Assembly (NCBI GenBank): GCA_009724975.1
Contig: SRXB01000056.1
Span: forward strand, 1 to 9,843
Origin: a bacterium
Lineage (GTDB): Bacteria; Desulfobacterota; Deferrisomatia; Deferrisomatales; BM512
Length of the DNA: 9,843 bases
Direction: 5' to 3'
A model generated the notes under the pieces. It had not been told where the DNA came from. It did no database searches and was given only the letters and a program-made list of their open reading frames with translations. Below are positions 7,297 through 9,843 of this stretch, in pieces. The translations under genes and the position numbers were made by a program. Numbering within the stretch: position 1 is the stretch's first letter; each line of letters begins with the position of its first letter.

Positions 7297-7782
7297 ATGG
7301 AAACGCTTAAAATCGGCGAAAAAACACTGCGCTACGACGCGGAGCGCACGCGGAGGGTCTATTCCCTCTCGCCAAGGGGCTCTTCGTGGGGCTGCCGCTG
7401 CGCGGGCTGCCGCAATTTCGAGGTTGCCGCCCCCGCCGGTTTTTCGCCGCAGTTCCGGTCGCTTTTGAGTTCGCTCGGAATCGACCCGCGCAAGGAGGCT
7501 TTTGTCCGCCACCTCGTGCCGGTCTCCCAAGGTTTCTCTCTTTATTCAGGCACTTATGTTTTTTGCGGGGAGATATCAGCCGCGCCGACCCCGCAAAAGA
7601 CCCCCAGCGACATCTTCGAGCCTTGCGGCGAAAACGCCTGGGTGACGGCCCGCTCCTTCGACGACCCGCCCGTGGGCTGGCCCAATGGAGAATCGCTGCG
7701 GCTGGAATTTCTGGTTGTCTTGCCGTGGCTCGTGCCCGACCAGCAAAAACCGCTCATAGACCTGGGGTGCTCCCCTTGCTGA
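7297..7782 (+). CDS. Small CxCxxC-motif protein of an uncharacterised family
   Basis: This is a 161-residue protein without a signal peptide. Its hallmark is WGCRCAGCRNF at residues 31-41, with cysteines at 33, 35 and 38. After it come a helical segment ending LGIDPRKEA (60-68) and a SLYSGTYVFCGEI stretch (81-93). I recall an uncharacterised bacterial family with the same order: a C-x-C-x-x-C-R-N-F block, LGIDP, then an aromatic strand followed by GE(I/L). No activity is known to me. The cysteine set suggests a bound metal or a thiol function. Further cysteines at 90, 110, 158 and 161 are scattered. The gene begins 3 bp after the exported protein's stop, and its last codons overlap the HAD gene. 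A start at 7283 in another frame was rejected because it lacks this motif. Confidence 0.75.
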   Translation: METLKIGEKTLRYDAERTRRVYSLSPRGSSWGCRCAGCRNFEVAAPAGFSPQFRSLLSSLGIDPRKEAFVRHLVPVSQGFSLYSGTYVFCGEISAAPTPQKTPSDIFEPCGENAWVTARSFDDPPVGWPNGESLRLEFLVVLPWLVPDQQKPLIDLGCSPC

Positions 7783-8390
7783 AAGACAAATCGCTCCTCA
7801 TCCTCGACTGCGACGGCGTGCTCGTTCGTTCCGAAAAGGCGAACGTGGCCTACTACAACCACATCCTGCGCCATTTCGGCAAAGAGGAGGCGGGTGAGGG
7901 GGAGCGCGACAAGATACGGCTCTTCCACACCCTCTCGACCCCTCAGGTAATAGATGCTTTTTTCGAGGAAGACCTCAGGGCCAAGGCCCTTGAGTACTCG
8001 CAAAACCTCGATTACTTTCTCTTCGCGCCCCTCATAGAGCCGGAGCCAGGCTGGAAGGAGACCCTCTTCGCCCTTTCGGCCAAGATGAAAATCTGCGTCG
8101 CCACCAACCGCGGCCACAGCGCCAGGGCGGTTATAGAATCGGCGGGCCTTTCGCCTTTTGTCGAAAAAATCTTCACCATCCGCGACGTAAAGCGCCCAAA
8201 ACCCGCGCCGGACCTCATCGAACTGGCCCTCGAATCCTTTTCCACCAAACCCGAAAACGCCCTTTACGTCGGCGATTCCGAGATAGACAGGAGCGCGGCG
8301 GCTGGCGCGCGGGTCGATTTTGTAGGCTTTAGGCTTGAGGCGCGTTTTTTTGCCAGCGAGCCCTCCGATATTGAGGTACTTTTAAAGTAA
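7776..8390 (+). CDS. HAD-superfamily phosphatase, phosphoglycolate phosphatase-like
   Basis: This 204-residue cytoplasmic hydrolase has all four HAD motifs. Motif I is DCDGV with Asp11 as nucleophile and Asp13 as acid/base. Motif II is VATNR with Thr110. Motif III is the lysine in KRPKPAP (Lys142). Motif IV is GDSEID with Asp167 and Asp171. A helical cap lies between residues 20 and 90, as in subfamily IA (phosphoglycolate phosphatase-like) enzymes. The substrate is unknown. The frame is open to 7386, but that extension only mirrors the CxCxxC gene in another frame. The TTG at 7776, with GGGGTG six bases upstream, gives a normal N-terminus just before motif I. A GTG at 7767 is the alternative. 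The gene overlaps its upstream neighbour by 7 bp. Housekeeping metabolite repair or nucleotide salvage would both fit. Confidence 0.85.
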   Translation: MLKDKSLLILDCDGVLVRSEKANVAYYNHILRHFGKEEAGEGERDKIRLFHTLSTPQVIDAFFEEDLRAKALEYSQNLDYFLFAPLIEPEPGWKETLFALSAKMKICVATNRGHSARAVIESAGLSPFVEKIFTIRDVKRPKPAPDLIELALESFSTKPENALYVGDSEIDRSAAAGARVDFVGFRLEARFFASEPSDIEVLLK

Positions 8391-8409
8391 CCTGCAAAAC
8401 CTTTTCAAT

Positions 8410-8415
8410 GGAGGA
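8410..8415 (+). promoter_or_regulatory. Shine-Dalgarno site that fixes the SEC-C gene start
   Basis: GGAGGA here is a near-perfect anti-16S match, 5-6 bases before the ATG at 8420. An earlier in-frame ATG at 8408 overlaps this site and so cannot use it. This makes 8420 the likely start. Confidence 0.7.
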
Positions 8416-8419
8416 GAAG

Positions 8420-8608
8420 ATGAGCCAGAAAGACATGTTCAAGGCCCCGGATTCCAGCACCCTCAAACGCGGTTGCCAGGCGTCCGACGCGACCACCGAG
8501 CTTTGTCCCTGCGGTTCGGGAAAGCCCTTCGCCGCCTGCCATGCCCTTCCCTGCGACTGCGGCTCCGGCAAGCCCAGCTACAAGTGCTGCAAGGCCGACG
8601 AAATCTGA
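8420..8608 (+). CDS. Small protein with two tandem SEC-C zinc-binding motifs
   Basis: The product is only 62 residues. It carries two complete SEC-C motifs (C-x-C-x8-C-[HC]) back to back. The first is Cys29, Cys31, Cys40 and His41 (CPCGSGKPFAACH). The second is Cys45, Cys47, Cys56 and Cys57 (CDCGSGKPSYKCC). SEC-C is the zinc module at the C-terminus of SecA and of many other proteins, where it contacts SecB or other partners. Here it stands almost alone, behind a polar leader of about 28 residues. The gene lies 29 bp after the HAD gene with a strong ribosome-binding site and is the last gene before the terminator at 8654-8706. Likely roles are a zinc-dependent adaptor or interaction module; none is demonstrated. 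Its cysteine spacing is too regular to be a chance frame. Confidence 0.85.
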   Translation: MSQKDMFKAPDSSTLKRGCQASDATTELCPCGSGKPFAACHALPCDCGSGKPSYKCCKADEI

Positions 8609-8653
8609 TTTCTTAAAGGCTCTGGCGGCCTTGACCCTTTGATTTGACACCTG

Positions 8654-8706
8654 CGGCGTCGCGGGAAGGGGTTCTAAATCCCCCTCCACGGCGCCGTTTG
8701 TTTTTT
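8654..8706 (+). terminator. Probable intrinsic terminator of the lar operon
   Basis: The outer stem CGGCG (8654-8658) pairs with CGCCG (8692-8696). The inner stem GGAAGGGG (8664-8671) pairs with CCCCCTCC (8680-8687) with one mismatch, around an 8-base loop. A T-rich tract (TTTGTTTTTT, 8697-8706) follows directly. The position, just after the last tightly packed gene, fits the end of the transcription unit. The internal loop between the two stems makes it less regular than a textbook terminator. Confidence 0.65.
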
Positions 8707-8733
8707 GGTTTCAGCATTTTGTTGATATTTTAC

Positions 8734-8763
8734 TTGAGAGCCGTAAATTCGGGCCGATAATAA
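8734..8763 (+). promoter_or_regulatory. Candidate sigma-70 promoter for the transglycosylase unit
   Basis: TTGAGA at 8734-8739 (4/6 to TTGACA) is followed, after 17 or 18 bases, by ATAATA (8757-8762) or TAATAA (8758-8763). The surrounding DNA is AT-rich compared with the genes. Transcription would begin near 8769-8771, leaving a leader of about 155 nt before the start codon at 8927. Confidence 0.55.
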
Positions 8764-8774
8764 TAGACATGCAA

Positions 8775-8921
8775 TAACTGTTGCCTACCGCCGTTGATGA
8801 AACAGTTAAAGGGGCAGGGAAACCTCCTTGAATCGGCGTAGCTTCATTAATGCTTGCAAAACCGGCCTTTGTTAATGTAATAAATTAAAGGTAACGGTTT
8901 TGTCCGAGTAATAGCGGGGAC
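8775..8921 (+). promoter_or_regulatory. Structured 5' leader, candidate riboswitch of unknown class
   Basis: The non-coding leader can form nested and crossing helices. Stem A pairs TAACTGTT (8775-8782) with AACAGTTA (8801-8808), 8 bp. Stem B pairs CTACCGCCG (8785-8793, one C bulged) with CGGCGTAG (8834-8841), 8 bp. B starts inside the loop of A and closes outside it, which makes an H-type pseudoknot. Between them is a hairpin with a GAAA tetraloop (8819-8822) on GGGGcAGG/CCTCCTT (8811-8829, one bulged C). Downstream, AAAACCG (8858-8864) pairs with CGGTTTT (8895-8901), enclosing CCTTT/AAAGG. Finally GTCC (8902-8905) pairs with GGAC (8918-8921) over the ribosome-binding site. I checked by eye for c-di-GMP-I, c-di-AMP (ydaO), cobalamin, FMN, TPP and guanidine signatures and found none. 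Confidence 0.45.
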
Positions 8922-8926
8922 TTATA

Positions 8927-9553
8927 TTGAAGACACCGGCAACGGTAGAAAAAGCGAAGACAAATAGAAGGGCGCGCCTGGCCGGTATCGCCCTTATGGG
9001 CTTTACCTTGCCGCTTTTTTTGGCGGGAATCGCCAGCGCCGACATCTTCATGAAGAGGATGGAGGACGGCTCGGTGGTTTACACCGACGCCCCGTTGACC
9101 GACGACTATTCGATGATAATCCGCACCGATCCACTGCCCGAGAAAAAAGACCGCCTTCCCTCTTACAGCGGCTCCTGGCGCGAATGGGCCGACGCGGTGA
9201 GCGACGCCAAGGACGTCGACCGCGACCTTGTGCAGGCGGTTATAAGGGTGGAATCGGGCGGAAATCCCGAGGCGGTCTCGCCCAAGGGCGCGATGGGGCT
9301 AATGCAGCTCATGCCAGGCACCGCGCGCGACCTTGGTGTTGAAGACCCGCTGGAACCCTCCGAAAACATCCGTGGCGGCGTAACCTACCTCGCCGACATG
9401 CTCGATCGCTTCGACGGCAACCTCGAATACGCCCTGGCCGCCTACAACGCCGGTCCCGGCGCTGTGGAGCGGTTCGGCGGAATCCCCCCATACCAGGAGA
9501 CGAGGCAGTACGTGAAAAAAGTGCTCTCGCTCTACCGGAATCCGCAAAAATAA
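8927..9553 (+). CDS. Exported lytic murein transglycosylase, DUF4124 plus SLT domain
   Basis: This 208-residue periplasmic enzyme cleaves the MurNAc-GlcNAc bond of peptidoglycan, leaving 1,6-anhydro-MurNAc ends. Residues 1-38 are a Sec signal peptide with a long basic n-region (KTNRRAR) and a core ending GIASA before DIF. A short DUF4124-like segment follows (DIFMKRMEDGSVVYTDAP, 39-56). The SLT domain runs from about 85 to 203. Its catalytic Glu109 is in VIRVESGGN, AMGLMQLMPGTA is at 122-133, and the AAYNAGPGAVERFGGIPPYQET block follows. All signature motifs are present, so it should be active. The start is TTG at 8927, with GGGGA (8916-8920) six bases upstream; the next in-frame ATG would leave too short a signal peptide. 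No terminator is seen before the tRNA promoter. The long leader suggests control of expression at RNA level. Confidence 0.92.
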   Translation: MKTPATVEKAKTNRRARLAGIALMGFTLPLFLAGIASADIFMKRMEDGSVVYTDAPLTDDYSMIIRTDPLPEKKDRLPSYSGSWREWADAVSDAKDVDRDLVQAVIRVESGGNPEAVSPKGAMGLMQLMPGTARDLGVEDPLEPSENIRGGVTYLADMLDRFDGNLEYALAAYNAGPGAVERFGGIPPYQETRQYVKKVLSLYRNPQK

Positions 9554-9572
9554 AATTTCTTGAATTTGGCTC

Positions 9573-9601
9573 TTGACTTGGCCCCGTAGATTGGGCAAAA
9601 T
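9573..9601 (+). promoter_or_regulatory. Promoter for tRNA-Gly
   Basis: TTGACT (9573-9578, 5/6 to the -35 consensus) and CAAAAT (9596-9601, 4/6 to the -10) are 17 bp apart. Transcription would begin near 9608, about ten bases before the tRNA. Confidence 0.5.
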
Positions 9602-9618
9602 CCGCGTCACCTTTTCGG

Positions 9619-9693
9619 GCGGGAATAACTCAGTGGTAGAGTGCGACCTTGCCAAGGTCGAAGTCGCGGGTTCGAATCCCGTTTCCCGCTCCA
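9619..9693 (+). tRNA. tRNA-Gly (anticodon GCC)
   Basis: The sequence folds as a complete cloverleaf. The acceptor stem GCGGGAA (9619-9625) pairs with TTCCCGC (9683-9689). The D-arm contains AGTGGTAGA. The anticodon stem ACCTT/AAGGT surrounds the anticodon GCC. The T-arm is GCGGG-TTCGAAT-CCCGT. The discriminator base is T9690, and the CCA end is encoded (9691-9693). It reads GGC and GGT glycine codons. It has its own promoter and terminator and looks intact. Confidence 0.97.
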
Positions 9694-9706
9694 CCCGAAA
9701 ATCAAG

Positions 9707-9747
9707 CGGCCTTCTGGCCGAAGAAATTAAAGCCGGTCAAGTCCGGC
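9707..9747 (+). other. Two short hairpins between the tRNA and its terminator
   Basis: CGGCC-TTCT-GGCCG (9707-9720) and GCCGG-TCAAGT-CCGGC (9732-9747) are two perfect 5-bp stems in the trailer of the tRNA transcript. They may guide 3' processing, or be part of a small RNA released from the trailer. Confidence 0.4.
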
Positions 9748-9757
9748 GCAATCAAAT

Positions 9758-9782
9758 GGACGGCGATAGCCGTCCTTTTTTT
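9758..9782 (+). terminator. Intrinsic terminator of the tRNA-Gly transcript
   Basis: GGACGGC (9758-9764) and GCCGTCC (9769-9775) form a perfect 7-bp stem with a GATA loop, followed at once by seven T residues (9776-9782). This is a textbook Rho-independent terminator. Nothing recognisable lies between it and the end of the window. Confidence 0.9.
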
Positions 9783-9843
9783 GTTTAAACCCACGCCTCC
9801 GAACCTCCCCGCAAGCCGCAGGCAGGCTGGCCTCCCGCCGCCG

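Noticed and set aside
7386..7775. Long N-terminal extension of the HAD protein
   Set aside because: The extension is Arg/Pro/Leu-rich and lies over the CxCxxC gene in another frame. A start at 7776 gives a normal HAD N-terminus.
8664..8696. tRNA or tmRNA 3'-end remnant suggested by GGGG-TTCTAAAT-CCCC
   Set aside because: The loop has 8 bases instead of 7, there is no matching 5' acceptor half or anticodon arm, and the T-tract that follows fits a terminator better.
8775..8930. Known riboswitch (c-di-GMP-I, c-di-AMP, cobalamin, FMN) or hammerhead ribozyme
   Set aside because: The conserved cores are missing. A TGATGAAAC stretch recalls the hammerhead core, but the flanking C, stem II and the paired cleavage site are absent.
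9573..9788. 71-codon frame across the tRNA-Gly gene
   Set aside because: It consists of tRNA, promoter and terminator sequence read as protein.
9783..9843. Possible further gene or element at the right edge
   Set aside because: The last 61 bases hold no frame, repeat or hairpin that I can support.

Overview
The window is GC-rich and densely coded, with short or overlapping gene junctions. Sec signal peptides, a periplasmic-type thioredoxin and a soluble lytic transglycosylase point to a Gram-negative bacterium. The mix of nickel-pincer cofactor (lar) genes, a DUF4139-type exported protein and a DUF4124/SLT transglycosylase would suit a Desulfobacterota (delta-proteobacterial) genome, but that placement is an inference. 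No phage, transposon or CRISPR signature is visible.

Layout. Bases 1-1380 (+) hold the 3' part of an exported DUF4139-like protein that enters from outside the window. It converges, with interlocking stop codons, on a minus-strand exported TlpA-like thioredoxin (1377-2000). A 45-bp divergent intergenic region (2001-2045) then begins what looks like one long plus-strand transcription unit of nine genes, 2046-8608: alpha/beta hydrolase, unknown 179-aa protein, larE, larB, larC (first domain only), an exported protein of unknown function, a small CxCxxC protein, a HAD phosphatase and a 62-aa double SEC-C protein. Junctions run from an 11-bp overlap to a 29-bp gap. A GC-rich hairpin plus T-tract at 8654-8706 probably ends it. 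A second unit follows: a promoter, a leader of about 155 nt with a pseudoknot-like fold, and a TTG-started lytic transglycosylase (8927-9553). Last comes tRNA-Gly(GCC) at 9619-9693 with its own promoter and a clear intrinsic terminator at 9758-9782.

How the genes work together. LarB, LarE and LarC make the nickel-pincer nucleotide (NPN) cofactor of LarA-type racemases and epimerases. LarB carboxylates and hydrolyses nicotinic acid adenine dinucleotide, LarE adds two sulfurs, and LarC inserts nickel with CTP. Two things are unusual here. No larA is in the window, and the larC gene stops cleanly at the end of its first domain, with no LarC2 (the CTP-binding domain) in any frame downstream. The remaining operon genes have no established link to NPN.

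The best candidates for something undescribed are the LarC1-only lar operon with its uncharacterised partners and the structured leader before the transglycosylase, which I could not match to any riboswitch class I know.
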